Numbered from the stretch's first letter, positions 8,891 through 18,263 are shown. The stretch is DNA of 64,000 nt from Colwellia psychrerythraea (GCF_000764225.1 NZ_JQED01000005.1:579865-643864); one strand, 5' to 3'. The notes: a model not told the origin generated them from the sequence alone. Numbers and translations are program-made.

Positions 8891-9928
8891 TTACCGATTT
8901 TCATTAAACGGCTTACCGTTAATTAACGCTAGGTGTTGCCAGCCTTGAGTGACTATAGTTAAAGGACGTGAGTTATCTTGGGCAGTCAAATAAATGTATT
9001 CATTAGTAAGCCCTTTAATAGAAAAGGCTTGTTGGTGATAATTATCAGAAACAGTAGAGCTGGTATCTAATACCATCACTAACGCCCTACCTTGATCATC
9101 AACACTGTTAAGGGCTTCCAGCGGTAATCGATAATTAAACTCATCAGTGATAACATCAACTGATACACGCGCTAACTGCCCAACAACAACTTGATTCACA
9201 GTTAAGCCGTCTAATAATATTTCAATAGTAAAGAGATGACTTTGTTGATCTGCAATAGCAGGAATTTTACTTATCGTGCCACTAACTAAACCCAATTGCG
9301 ATAAATTAACCTCAATTTTTTGCTGCAGATTTACTAGATTGACTTCTTCAGCAGTTAACGCAACACGCACCACTAAATTATGGTCACTCGCCGCTAGTTG
9401 TAATGCAGTTTTATTGGGGCTTTGCAGCTCTCCTAACTCAGTATGTCGAGCAAGTACTACTCCATCAAAGGGTGCTATTAACTGCGCTTTAGTGAGGTTA
9501 TATTGGGCTATTTTATGGCGGGCACGCGTCGTTTCAACTGAGGTTATCGCATCGTCTAATGCTTGTTCTGAGCTTAGGTTTTTACTAAGCAGCGTATTAA
9601 TACGTTTAATTTCACGTTTTGCTTGTAATAAGCGTGCATAACTGGAATTTTTTTCTGCGGTAAGCTCTTCATTATCAAGCTGTGCCAATAACTGCCCTCT
9701 GGTAAAGCTCTCACCTTCATCAACATTAAGTTCTTCAAGATAGCCACTACTTTTAAAAGATAAATTTAATGTTCTCTTAAACATTAACTTACCCGTACGG
9801 TTAATTTTTTTAACAACAGGTTCAGCTTTAATCCTTTTAGTTTCAAGTTGTTGCGCATAAATAGGCACACTCGATAACAAACTAGTAAAGCATAGAAAAG
9901 AAAGTAATCTAAAAAGACGAGGTTTCAT
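8891..9928 (-). CDS. RND efflux periplasmic adaptor (membrane fusion protein)
   Basis: The 345-residue protein has a signal peptide (MKPRLFRLLSFLCF through SVPIYA, about 1-25). A lipoyl half-motif follows, then a helical hairpin (about 95-140) with charged heptads, the second lipoyl half (LIAPFDGVVLARHTELGEL) and a beta-barrel domain. It should link the inner-membrane pump encoded 13 bp downstream to an outer-membrane channel. It is short for the family, with a modest C-terminal membrane-proximal domain. The two genes clearly form an operon on the minus strand. Confidence 0.9.
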   Translation of the reverse strand: MKPRLFRLLSFLCFTSLLSSVPIYAQQLETKRIKAEPVVKKINRTGKLMFKRTLNLSFKSSGYLEELNVDEGESFTRGQLLAQLDNEELTAEKNSSYARLLQAKREIKRINTLLSKNLSSEQALDDAITSVETTRARHKIAQYNLTKAQLIAPFDGVVLARHTELGELQSPNKTALQLAASDHNLVVRVALTAEEVNLVNLQQKIEVNLSQLGLVSGTISKIPAIADQQSHLFTIEILLDGLTVNQVVVGQLARVSVDVITDEFNYRLPLEALNSVDDQGRALVMVLDTSSTVSDNYHQQAFSIKGLTNEYIYLTAQDNSRPLTIVTQGWQHLALINGKPFNENR

Positions 9929-10151
9929 TTTAAGAGTTTAGCCGAAAATTTATTAAAAGATTCATAACTTTAGGCAGTTTTGATAGTAAAGTACATATTT
10001 ATTAATAATAAGATAAACATACGTTTTTCAGATCAAGTAAACGAGCTAATTAATGAGCTTGTGATTAAATGATAAACCGTTTTTTTTGCGCAAATCAAGC
10101 GGTAAACTCAAGCTGCGCAGAAGACATTCTAATATCGACATTTATTTGAAG

Positions 10152-10913
10152 TTAGAAATTAAAAGCCAAGCCAATCACAGTGCCATGAGTGACGGTGTCA
10201 TAAGCAAAATATCCCTGCTGCCCAGTATTACCTTCTTCAAAGTCGACCCAAGTCGCTTTATATTTAAGGTCCAAAGTCATTAACTCACTAATTTTGTACA
10301 TAACGCCACTCTGAACAGATGAAGTAAAATCAGAACCAAGGCCAAAACCACCGATATCGGCTTGAGCCAAAAACGTCCATTTATCGTCGATATTGCTTAT
10401 CCACCTAACACCAACAACAGGATCCACCCAATCAGACTCAACCTCTTTTTCAAAGTTGTTTTCAGGGCGAATAACAAAATCAAGCGTCACATCAATATCG
10501 TTATCCCACCAGCGAACGCCAGCAAAGTAATCAAGAAATCCATCATTTAATTTATTGCGATATAATGCCTGAAGCTCAAGTACACCTTGTCGTACGCTAA
10601 CATCGGTAGAATTGCCATTGGTATTTGTTTTATTCCCTCCAAGGTCCATAAAACCATAATCAAACACAAGCCCCCAACCAGAATCATGATGAGCTTCAAA
10701 ATGAACCATAGCCGCAGCGTCCAAGTTATCCAATATGGTACCAAAATCAACAGCCACATCAGCTTCATTAGTGCGACCTATAGTTGCATCACCATCAATA
10801 GAAGTGACCATTAAATAAGGCTCTAATTGATAACTCCATTCATCGGCAAATGCGCTTGCAGAATAGGTGCTTAAAGCTGAGAGTAGTAAACTTAATAAAA
10901 CGTTATTTTTCAT
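10152..10913 (-). CDS. Predicted outer membrane beta-barrel protein
   Basis: The 253-residue protein has a clear signal peptide ending in SAFA (about residue 23) and begins DEWSYQLEPYLMVTSIDG in the mature part. It shows alternating amphipathic strands and ends in GLAFNF, with the terminal Phe that the BAM machinery recognises. It resembles small eight-strand barrels of unknown function found in marine gammaproteobacteria. It is monocistronic, with 602 bp of non-coding DNA upstream. Export to the outer membrane is well supported; any channel or enzymatic role is not. Confidence 0.75.
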   Translation of the reverse strand: MKNNVLLSLLLSALSTYSASAFADEWSYQLEPYLMVTSIDGDATIGRTNEADVAVDFGTILDNLDAAAMVHFEAHHDSGWGLVFDYGFMDLGGNKTNTNGNSTDVSVRQGVLELQALYRNKLNDGFLDYFAGVRWWDNDIDVTLDFVIRPENNFEKEVESDWVDPVVGVRWISNIDDKWTFLAQADIGGFGLGSDFTSSVQSGVMYKISELMTLDLKYKATWVDFEEGNTGQQGYFAYDTVTHGTVIGLAFNF

Positions 10914-11181
10914 CTTATTTCCCTTTTATTTTTGATCCTAAAATTTACTTAATGTTGAGTTTTTCCATATAAAGTAGACTCAATTGGTTAATATTGATGT
11001 TAATAAGTATTAGGTATTAGATCAATGATATAACGCGTTTTGCCAAAAGATTTAATCCCCAATTCGCGTTATAGATAATAAAAGTTTTATGAGATGTCTG
11101 AAGTGCTTTTTACAATAAGCTCAGAAGAGCAACAGTGAAGAACGGTAGATAAAGTAGCCAGAGCAAAGCCACTCTGGCTAT
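10914..11181. other. Non-coding region upstream of the outer membrane protein gene
   Basis: This 268-bp stretch separates the barrel gene start from the TAGGGTC element. It should carry the barrel gene's promoter on the minus strand, but no promoter match convincing enough to call was found. No ORF or RNA gene was recognised. Confidence 0.5.
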
Positions 11182-11508
11182 TAGGGTCAGTTGATCTTTC
11201 GCGATTAAATTTTGTTCGCCTTTTTTAAAGGGAAAAAGCGTTTTAATCGCGGCGAGTAGTGTGTAGCCTAGTCACTCTAAGCAAATACTACTCAACAATG
11301 AGTAAGACGCTTTTAGCCGAATCCTTCGGACAGCGTTTGTTGGTCATTTTGACGGCGTTATCGCCTTTTTATGTGACGCGATATGGGTGTCGCTTATTAG
11401 ACAATGCAGGAGCATATTGTCCTGAAAAACCACATGACAAAAGCTCTGTCTTGTATAAATACCCAACAAACCGCTGTAAAAACAACCTCGAAAGTTCAAC
11501 AGGCCCTA
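11182..11508. repeat. TAGGGTC-ended inverted-repeat element, copy 1
   Basis: The left end TAGGGTCAGTTGATCTTTCG (11182-11201) and the reverse complement of the right end, TAGGGCCTGTTGAACTTTCG (11489-11508), match at 17 of 20 bases. The 327-bp element shares both ends and the internal motif TAGTCACTCTA with the copy at 44562-44829. It fills the gap between the barrel gene promoter and the lipoprotein gene end. The only ORF inside, of 86 codons, has no recognisable product. It is MITE-like and non-autonomous. Confidence 0.7.
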
Positions 11509-11515
11509 AGCACTA

Positions 11516-11824
11516 TTAAATTGCAGCGCAACCTTTCAGCATTAATGCAGTATTAACACCTGTTTTTACCATACCAAAATAACTGGCAGTATCAGAGCTA
11601 TCAAAGTTACTACTATCAATGCCCACCATGTCAGTAATTTGCTGTAATGCGGGGAAAGAATTTCTGTCTTTGTCGTAAGCATCAAAAGTCATTTCAATTT
11701 TATCGCAGGTAAACATGTTAGCCATGCCATCAGATGAGGCATTTTTAATAGCATTACTCGTCTGACACCCCGCTAATAATGCAACAGATAAAGCCACAAT
11801 ACTGATATTGATTGTTTTCATCAT
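11516..11824 (-). CDS. Small predicted lipoprotein of unknown function
   Basis: The 102-residue protein starts MMKTINISIVALSVA and has a lipobox LLAGC, with the modified Cys at about residue 20. The mature part is small and acidic, with two further Cys. An in-frame start 15 bases upstream exists but would overlap the preceding gene; the chosen ATG follows that gene's stop by one base and leaves the signal peptide compact. It is transcribed after the OmpA-like lipoprotein gene and is probably co-transcribed with it. No family was recognised. Confidence 0.65.
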   Translation of the reverse strand: MMKTINISIVALSVALLAGCQTSNAIKNASSDGMANMFTCDKIEMTFDAYDKDRNSFPALQQITDMVGIDSSNFDSSDTASYFGMVKTGVNTALMLKGCAAI

Positions 11825-11825
11825 T

Positions 11826-12494
11826 TTATGACTCAGCAATGGGTAATAATGTTATCTCAACACGACGGTTAAGTTCACGACCACCCGCTGTTTGATTGTT
11901 TGCTACAGGCTGCCCTTCACCGAAACCAACTACCTCTAAACGATCACTAAGAATTTTTTGACCTCGTAAGTAATTAGATACCGAGCTCGCACGTTCTTCA
12001 GATAGCTTTTGGTTATACTGAGCAGAACCGCTAGAGTCTGTATGACCTGAAACTACAACAAGTGTTTTGTTATATTCTTCAAGCACTAAGGCAACAGAAT
12101 TTAACACACCGGTAAAGCTAGCGTTGATATTAGAGCTATTAGAAGCAAAGGTAATATTACCCGGCATGATTAAATTAATTTTATCTCCATCACGTTGAAT
12201 ACTTACGCCACTTTCTCGTAATTGCTTGCGTAATTTAGCTTCTTGAGAGTCCATATAAAAGCCAATACCACCACCAATGGCAGCACCACCAGCAGCGGCA
12301 GCAAGAATACGTTTATTGCGTGTATTACTGTCTTCATCTTTATTGCTTATATAAGCGACAACGGCTGCTAGGCCGGCCCCCGTTGATGCGCCTATAGCAG
12401 TTTTACTGGTTTTACTCTCTCCTGTATATGGATCGAATGTTGTACAAGCTTGTAACAGTAGTAGGGCTGAAACGGTGGTAATAATTTTTTTCAT
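11826..12494 (-). CDS. OmpA-family lipoprotein with glycine-zipper (YiaD-like)
   Basis: The start is the ATG at 12494, preceded by an AAGGA ribosome site; an upstream in-frame start at 12572 would bury the signal peptide. The 222-residue protein has a lipobox LLLQAC (Cys17), then a Gly/Ala-rich zipper (about 33-80: TGAGLAAVVAY, GGAAIGGGIGF), then an OmpA C-terminal peptidoglycan-binding domain (about 110-218) with GHTDSSG at 150-156 and NRRVE at 209-213. The architecture is that of E. coli YiaD. It should tether the outer membrane to peptidoglycan. Confidence 0.88.
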   Translation of the reverse strand: MKKIITTVSALLLLQACTTFDPYTGESKTSKTAIGASTGAGLAAVVAYISNKDEDSNTRNKRILAAAAGGAAIGGGIGFYMDSQEAKLRKQLRESGVSIQRDGDKINLIMPGNITFASNSSNINASFTGVLNSVALVLEEYNKTLVVVSGHTDSSGSAQYNQKLSEERASSVSNYLRGQKILSDRLEVVGFGEGQPVANNQTAGGRELNRRVEITLLPIAES

Positions 12495-12607
12495 GAAGGT
12501 TTCCTTTTGGCCTAATTGCTTATATGAAGCGATGGCTATTATAAATTGCGGTATTGCTACAAACGGTATCATTACGGTTATGCTTTTTCATAGGTATTTC
12601 AAGGCAC

Positions 12608-12634
12608 AAAAAAACCCGATGAGTTGTCGGGTTT
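12608..12634 (-). terminator. Rho-independent terminator downstream of tRNA-Arg
   Basis: On the minus strand AAACCCGA pairs with TCGGGTTT around a 7-nt loop and is followed by a run of seven T. It lies 125 nt past the tRNA 3' end and upstream of the OmpA-like gene, so it probably ends the tRNA transcript. Confidence 0.75.
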
Positions 12635-12758
12635 AAATATTTACTAAAACGAACATACCCATACAAACTAACTTCAGAGCTGTAGGTATTACATTCCTGT
12701 TTCTCAAAAGTACGACTAGTGTTATGTTTTGTACTATTGCTTTTAAAACAACTCTAAA

Positions 12759-12835
12759 TGGTCCACCCGACAGGAGTCGAACCTGTGACCTATGCCTCCG
12801 GAGGGCATCGCTCTATCCAGCTGAGCTACGGGTGG
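12759..12835 (-). tRNA. tRNA-Arg (anticodon CCG)
   Basis: The 77-nt gene on the minus strand folds as a cloverleaf. The acceptor stem is CCACCCG/CGGGTGG, with discriminator A and an encoded CCA end (complement at 12759-12761). The D arm is AGCTCAGCTGGATAGAGC, the anticodon stem is ATGCC/GGCAT with loop CTCCGGA (anticodon CCG, reading CGG), and the T arm contains GGTTCGACTCC. It resembles the E. coli tRNA-Arg(CCG). A terminator hairpin follows at 12608-12634. Confidence 0.97.
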
Positions 12836-12926
12836 AAATAAGAAATGGCATTCTATAAAAAGCCTCGAGCGAATACCAGCACTTAATTCTTTTTGTCAGC
12901 AATTTTAATAAAATTCGTAGGGTGAC

Positions 12927-13106
12927 TTAAGAGACTCGCTGACAATAATCATCATTGTCTTCTACATACCGTTGAGCTTGTTTAATGGAGCCAAAATAAT
13001 AAGTTAGTAACTTGCTGCGTTTCTCACGGATTCTGATTGGAAAATCAAGTTGTTCAACAACTTCAAGCCAAGTTTTAACTAGGGCTAATGGTGGTAATTC
13101 TTGCAT
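12927..13106 (-). CDS. Small protein of unknown function
   Basis: The 59-residue ORF starts at an ATG with AAGGATG about seven bases upstream (MQELPPLALVKTWLEVVEQL...). An 11-codon upstream extension exists but has no better ribosome site. The product is charged, apparently cytoplasmic, with a central segment rich in Arg/Lys (RIREKRSK) and an acidic C-terminus (VEDNDD). It stands alone between the tRNA gene and the DUF1302-like gene. No family was recognised, and the coding call rests on the ribosome site and balanced composition. Confidence 0.55.
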   Translation of the reverse strand: MQELPPLALVKTWLEVVEQLDFPIRIREKRSKLLTYYFGSIKQAQRYVEDNDDYCQRVS

Positions 13107-13201
13107 ATTTTCATCCTTGAAAGTAATAACTAATAGCACTCTACGTCAATTGATTAGGTAAATCAAAGTGCATTAACCAACACGTTATCAAAGCGAATGA
13201 A

Positions 13202-14545
13202 CTAGAAGTAATATCTAAGGCTAACGTATACACTCAGCGGGTAGGCGCCAAATTCAGAGCCCAAGGCATAATCGACACCTGCATCACTCACATCATACTG
13301 CAAGGTATTTCCGTGACTTATATATAAGCCAAAATCAGAGTACAAATTATCACTCCAACTGGTTTCACTACTAAAAGATAAGAACACTGAACTATCATTG
13401 ATATTATAAAAAGCACTGGCGCTAACAGACATCAAAGGTGAAGCTAACCAGGTTAATGCGGGTATAAGATAATGTTCACCATAGAGATAAACGCCAGCTT
13501 TCTGGTAGGGCGCTTGTGTCGAAAATTTGATGTAATCATCTACATTGTTAGTGCCTGCGCCGTTATAGTGATACTCGATCATAAGAATTACATCTTCATT
13601 TAAGGCATAGTCTGAGCCAATTGAAGAACGCCAATAGTTATCAGTGTAACCAGTTAAGGGCAGGGTGTTAGTCGCAACGTTATCTACGGTGATATTTTCT
13701 AGAGAATTATTGCTTTGTTGCCAGTCCATATAGGCGGCCTCAAACCAAAAACCAAAATCACCAATTGAACGCTCAATACCACCACCAAGTAACCAGGCAT
13801 CATCAAGTAGGATAGCAATTACTTCTATATCATTACCTTGAATAGAGTTTTTACCTCGTAAAAAAGCGGCACTGTTCTGTTTTTTGCCATCCTCACCGAT
13901 TACTAACCCCATATCTATCACGGCAAAGTCACCAACATCAACTTTATATCGAATTGCATCAATACCAACACGATACTCTTGGTTAAGTGTTTGAATAGCA
14001 AAAGGGATAAATATATCTGTTGGATTGGTGAAGCGAGCAGAGCCAAATGATAATACCTGTCGACCAATGGTTAAATCGCCGAATTGATTACTGTATTGGT
14101 AGTTGAATCGATCAAGGTTTTGTAAAATTACGCCATGGCTACCCACCTCATTCAAAACAGCATCTAAATCTTTATAACGATATTGATTACTCGCCGACGA
14201 AACGGTGCCACCAATAACGCCTAGGCTTCCCTCCGTATAGTATTTAGCTATAGTACTATCAGAGAAATATAATGGCTGTATTTCGTAATGTATTTCAATA
14301 TTGCCTTTACTTGAAGACAAATAAGATGCCATTAATCGTAGTGCATTTTGTGATTGAAAGTTGCCGGCAATACTTTGAACTTGAGTTTGAACACTCATAT
14401 TTTCAATAGTGATGCTGTCTTGTGCTAATGCATAACTTTTCATGTATCCGCTAAAGGTAAAACTATCTGCATAGCTGCGGGTAGGCAACACGATAGCGCT
14501 AAGTAGCGTTAGCACGAATAAAATGTTAGCGGGTAACCTATACAT
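13202..14545 (-). CDS. DUF1302-like outer membrane beta-barrel protein
   Basis: The 447-residue protein has a signal peptide (about 1-26, ending RSYA) and an all-beta mature chain ending in SLRYYF with terminal Phe. The motif IGRQVLSFGSARFTNPTD is reminiscent of the GRQ...P(N/T)D signature of DUF1302-type barrels. Its ATG overlaps the stop of the ABC ATPase gene (TAATG), which implies translational coupling. Context suggests it is the outer-membrane partner of the neighbouring ABC transporter. An exported substrate such as a lipid or polymer is inferred only. Confidence 0.7.
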   Translation of the reverse strand: MYRLPANILFVLTLLSAIVLPTRSYADSFTFSGYMKSYALAQDSITIENMSVQTQVQSIAGNFQSQNALRLMASYLSSSKGNIEIHYEIQPLYFSDSTIAKYYTEGSLGVIGGTVSSASNQYRYKDLDAVLNEVGSHGVILQNLDRFNYQYSNQFGDLTIGRQVLSFGSARFTNPTDIFIPFAIQTLNQEYRVGIDAIRYKVDVGDFAVIDMGLVIGEDGKKQNSAAFLRGKNSIQGNDIEVIAILLDDAWLLGGGIERSIGDFGFWFEAAYMDWQQSNNSLENITVDNVATNTLPLTGYTDNYWRSSIGSDYALNEDVILMIEYHYNGAGTNNVDDYIKFSTQAPYQKAGVYLYGEHYLIPALTWLASPLMSVSASAFYNINDSSVFLSFSSETSWSDNLYSDFGLYISHGNTLQYDVSDAGVDYALGSEFGAYPLSVYVSLRYYF

Positions 14546-15285
14546 TAGTTTTTGCGCTCATCATCAACAATACAACCATCGACCAAACGAATAATACGTT
14601 TAGCTCGTTCCATTATCTTTGGATCATGGGTTGAAAAGACAAAGGTCATATGTTGCTGTTCATTTAATTCTTTCATCATATCAAGCAAATCAGCACCTGT
14701 TTTCGAGTCTAGGTTAGCTGTAGGTTCATCCGCTAAAATAATACTAGGCTTTGATACCATAGCTCTTGCAACGGCAACGCGTTGCTGTTGCCCTCCTGAT
14801 AATTCAGCCGGGCGACGATCTCCCAAGCCTTCTAAACCCACCGCATGCATCAGCTTATCTACACGTTTATTTCGTTCTGCTGTCGATACGCCTTGTAGTA
14901 ACATAATATACTCAATATTTTCTCGAGCACTTAACACAGGTATCAAGTTATATGCTTGAAAAATAAAACCAATATGATCACGCCTAAAGTCTGACAACTC
15001 GGTACCTGTCATTCGGTTAATGTTTTTATTATCTAGAAACACATCCCCTGAACTTGGGTTATCTAAGCCACCAATTAATTGTAATAAGGTTGATTTACCA
15101 GAGCCAGACGGGCCTATTATTGCGGTAAATTCACCGCGTTCTATCGTGATATTGGCATCTGTCAACGCTTTCACTAACGTATCATCTTGGCCAAACTCTC
15201 GGCACAAATGAGTCGTTTTAATAACAGTATTTTGGCTAGGTATCGCTTTATTAGTGACGTCAGCAATATATTCTTGAGTTGTCAT
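14545..15285 (-). CDS. LolD-like ABC transporter ATPase
   Basis: The 246-residue ATPase (start ATG at 15285 behind AAGGAAG; an alternative GTG lies at 15294) has Walker A GPSGSGKST at 58-66, the Q-loop in FIFQAYNLIP, signature LSGGQQQ at 162-168 and Walker B ILADEP at 183-188. It belongs to the LolD/MacB/FtsE branch that works with FtsX-type permeases, two of which are encoded upstream. Such transporters do not move solutes across the membrane; they extract lipids or lipoproteins or drive mechanical work in the periplasm. Its stop overlaps the start of the barrel gene. Confidence 0.9.
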   Translation of the reverse strand: MTTQEYIADVTNKAIPSQNTVIKTTHLCREFGQDDTLVKALTDANITIERGEFTAIIGPSGSGKSTLLQLIGGLDNPSSGDVFLDNKNINRMTGTELSDFRRDHIGFIFQAYNLIPVLSARENIEYIMLLQGVSTAERNKRVDKLMHAVGLEGLGDRRPAELSGGQQQRVAVARAMVSKPSIILADEPTANLDSKTGADLLDMMKELNEQQHMTFVFSTHDPKIMERAKRIIRLVDGCIVDDERKN

Positions 15286-15342
15286 TATAATCACTTCCTT
15301 TTATCTCAAAAATTAATTCTCTATTAACTATCAATTATACAA

Positions 15343-16677
15343 TTAGAGGGTTTTTCGCATGGCAAATGAAGGCTGTAAACGCGCCGCATGAAAAGCAGGG
15401 TAAAGACTCGCAATAAGAGTAACAACTAATGTCGCGATCCCCATGATGGTAAAACTGCTGGCGTCGAGTATTAAATAGATGGGTTCATTTAACGTCATAC
15501 CTGACATCTCTAATTCAGAGTAATCGATGCCGACAATAGAACCCCAATAGCACAAAATAAAAGCCATTAATAAACCAACAGTTACACTTAATAATCCAAT
15601 AAAAAAACCTTCCAGCATTATTTGATAAAAGAGTTGCTTAGTCCGTGTCCCTATCACTAATAAAATACCAAACTCTGTGTGTCGCTCAAAAATAGACATA
15701 AACATGGTATTTATTAACCCTAAACAAACCAGCACATACATGATGATTGAAACAATTAGTGTCGAATACTTAGCCATCGCCAACATACTACTTAATTGGG
15801 GCACTAATTTTTGCCAACTTAACGTTTCTATTTGATTATTATTAAGTGTTTGCCAAAAAGGTAAGGTATCGTCTTGAGCTTGGTGTAAATGCTGTAAACG
15901 TAGCGCCACTTCATGCACACCCGTAATGTTTAATAATTGCTGCCCTTGCGATAAATTAATAAAAGCTAGGCCAATGTCCATGCTTCTTTCATTAAAACTA
16001 AACAAGCCTGAAACACGAAACAATGCTTGAGATAAATTGCCATCGTGAGCTTCTGAAACAGTAATAACAACCCGGTCACCTAAATTAATTTCTAATAAAT
16101 CAGCAAGTTGTTCACCTATGATAATTTCCCCCTCAAGGCCTGATAAGTATTCCCCTTGAGTTACCGCTAGTTTTAACTTGCTTACTTGCGCTTCTTTTAT
16201 TGCATCAACACCATAAACAATAGCTGAGGCAACATTTTCGGAAGAGGAGGTCATCGCGCCTGCTAACACCCTAGGAGCGAAGGCTTGAATGGCTGAAGTG
16301 GTGTTAAGTTGCTGATAGAGCATTGTGGTATCTTCGATGTATAAATCTATATCGTTTGCCTCACGAAAGCCTACTCGATGGATTTGTCCTTCGCCTAAAA
16401 AGGTTTGCGTGCTGATTTTCACCATAGTTTCAACCATGCCTCTGACAAAAGCATCGGTAAATAATATGGCCGCTAAGCTACATGAAATGAGCAATACAGT
16501 TAATAATGTTCTACGCGTGTTTCGAAAGAGACTACGCTTGGCTAAACGTGCAATTAACGTGCGTTGACTGCTATTCTTTTGAGTTGAGATAGCTTGATCG
16601 ATAATCGTCGATGAGCCATTGTTATCGAGTTTAACTGAATTGGCAGAGTTGGACGACTTAGGTGTTTGTGTTGCCAT
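15343..16677 (-). CDS. FtsX/LolC-type ABC transporter permease (second)
   Basis: The 444-residue protein has a polar, Ser/Asn-rich N-terminal tail of about 40 residues. A first membrane helix follows (about 54-75), then a MacB-type periplasmic domain (to about 300), and three C-terminal helices forming the FtsX core, including LGLINTMFMSIFERHTEFG. That coupling region, ERxxEFGILLVIG, is typical of LolC/LolE permeases. It pairs with the other permease encoded beyond the 323-bp repeat element, and with the ATPase encoded 57 bp downstream. Confidence 0.87.
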   Translation of the reverse strand: MATQTPKSSNSANSVKLDNNGSSTIIDQAISTQKNSSQRTLIARLAKRSLFRNTRRTLLTVLLISCSLAAILFTDAFVRGMVETMVKISTQTFLGEGQIHRVGFREANDIDLYIEDTTMLYQQLNTTSAIQAFAPRVLAGAMTSSSENVASAIVYGVDAIKEAQVSKLKLAVTQGEYLSGLEGEIIIGEQLADLLEINLGDRVVITVSEAHDGNLSQALFRVSGLFSFNERSMDIGLAFINLSQGQQLLNITGVHEVALRLQHLHQAQDDTLPFWQTLNNNQIETLSWQKLVPQLSSMLAMAKYSTLIVSIIMYVLVCLGLINTMFMSIFERHTEFGILLVIGTRTKQLFYQIMLEGFFIGLLSVTVGLLMAFILCYWGSIVGIDYSELEMSGMTLNEPIYLILDASSFTIMGIATLVVTLIASLYPAFHAARLQPSFAMRKTL

Positions 16678-16681
16678 AATT

Positions 16682-17004
16682 ATACCAAGTCCATTAAGTT
16701 ATTTCCCACTCAGCGAGAATTAAAAGGCTTAGATACAAGGCATTGATTGAAGAGAATGGTTATTCAGGAGAATATGCTCCTGCATTCTCTACTTAGCTGC
16801 ATCCATGCAGCGTCCTTGTCAAAATCAATAACCCTGTATGTAAGCCTTTACTTTTTATTAGGTACTCGCCCTTGGGAGCTTGTCAGAAAAGCAATAACTG
16901 CACAAATTTGTTAGATATAGAATGACTATACTAGCACAAATTTTATTTGTTATAGTTCTTCTGACATAGCTCTGAGGTGGGAATAAATTTAATTGAATTG
17001 GTAT
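16682..17004. repeat. ATACCAA-ended inverted-repeat element, copy 1
   Basis: The element starts ATACCAAGTCCATTAAGT and ends with the inverted counterpart (GAATTGGTAT at 16995-17004). It contains the 26-bp block at 16705-16730, which recurs exactly, inverted, at 39536-39561. At 323 bp it fills nearly the whole 332-bp gap between the two permease genes of one cluster. Nothing in it looks coding. It is probably a non-autonomous mobile element (MITE) or a structured RNA unit. Confidence 0.8.
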
Positions 17005-17009
17005 TAACC

Positions 17010-18263
17010 TTAAACCGCCTGTAATGCTTTTAACGGTGATATTTTAGCTGCCCGAATAGCAGGAATAAAGCTGACCATCAAGGTACTACTAATAACAACA
17101 ATTGAAGGCAGCAATACGACAAACCAGCTCACCTCACCTAGCATGGTATCAAATATAATACCGCCCATATCGATTGGCTCTGGCATAGAAATACCAACAC
17201 TTGCCAACCAAAAACAAATCGGTAGTGCGAGTACTAATCCAATCAAACAACTGATCATAGCTAACACAAAAGACTCTAACATTATTAAGGTAAAAACGGC
17301 TAAAGGCCTTGTACCTATGGCCTTTAAAACACCAAACTCACGAGTTCGCTCAAGGGTGCCCATTAAAATAGTATTTAAAACACCAATTGAAACGATAAAT
17401 ATTATTATGCCCATAGAGACATAACTGCCTTTTTTATCCGCTTGCATACTCTTATAAAAAGAAGATTCAACCACTTGCCATGGATCGACGCTTAAGTCTT
17501 TATTGTTAAACCTCGATTGAGTGTTAGCCGCGAATTCCCTCGCTTTATTTTGATTCGATAAAATTAATGCTAATTCATGAACTTTACTGCTGTCATCTGG
17601 CATTGATAAAAACGCTCGCATGGCCGATAAGCTAATATAAACATTCATGCGTTCATATGAGCTCGCATCCCCAACAATAGCAACGACCTCAAATATATCA
17701 TTGGCGATAGAACCATCAATACCTTGAGATATGAGTACAAGTTCGTCACCAACTGAAAGCTGTAAATTTTTAGCTAGGCTAAAGCCAATCATAGCGGGAA
17801 AATAAACGGGCTGATGTGTTTCTTTAATCCGCGGATTTATTAAATAGTGTCCTTGCTTAACTTTCTTTTCTAATCGTGTGGTTCTAGCTTCCCGTTTTGG
17901 ATCTATACCAATAACCTGAGCAGGAAAGGTTTTCTGCTTGCCGTATGCTAAAGAGGGACTATAAATTCTCGGAGCAACACCTAATACCAAGGGGTGTTGT
18001 GCTAATTGCATTATGATTTCGTCTGCATGATTGATCGTTTTATAGAGAGAAGGGCGCTCAAGATAGTTTTCTTTATGAATTTGCACATGACCGGTATGAT
18101 CTTGGGTAAATATATTAATAATGTTGCTATAACTTCCCTCTGACATAGACAGAGTTAAGCAAAGCAAAAAAAAGCCACCTCCCATGCTCAATAACGTTAA
18201 CAATGAGCGGCGCCGATTACGTAATATGTTCCTAAAGGCAAGTTTAACTATCAGCATAGGCAT
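17010..18263 (-). CDS. FtsX/LolE-type ABC transporter permease (first)
   Basis: The 417-residue protein begins with a short cytoplasmic helix rich in Arg (LAFRNILRNRRRS) and a membrane helix (about 19-40). A periplasmic MacB-type domain (about 42-275) and three C-terminal helices follow; the FtsX coupling motif is NTILMGTLERTREFGVLKAIGTR. The C-terminus IPAIRAAKISPLKALQAV is typical of LolC/E and FtsX permeases. It is the first permease of the cluster, 46 bp after the LolA-like gene, and probably forms a heterodimer with the permease encoded beyond the repeat. Confidence 0.9.
   Translation of the reverse strand: MPMLIVKLAFRNILRNRRRSLLTLLSMGGGFFLLCLTLSMSEGSYSNIINIFTQDHTGHVQIHKENYLERPSLYKTINHADEIIMQLAQHPLVLGVAPRIYSPSLAYGKQKTFPAQVIGIDPKREARTTRLEKKVKQGHYLINPRIKETHQPVYFPAMIGFSLAKNLQLSVGDELVLISQGIDGSIANDIFEVVAIVGDASSYERMNVYISLSAMRAFLSMPDDSSKVHELALILSNQNKAREFAANTQSRFNNKDLSVDPWQVVESSFYKSMQADKKGSYVSMGIIIFIVSIGVLNTILMGTLERTREFGVLKAIGTRPLAVFTLIMLESFVLAMISCLIGLVLALPICFWLASVGISMPEPIDMGGIIFDTMLGEVSWFVVLLPSIVVISSTLMVSFIPAIRAAKISPLKALQAV

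Noticed and set aside
11259..11519. 86-codon plus-strand ORF
   Set aside because: It lies within the TAGGGTC repeat and has no recognisable product.
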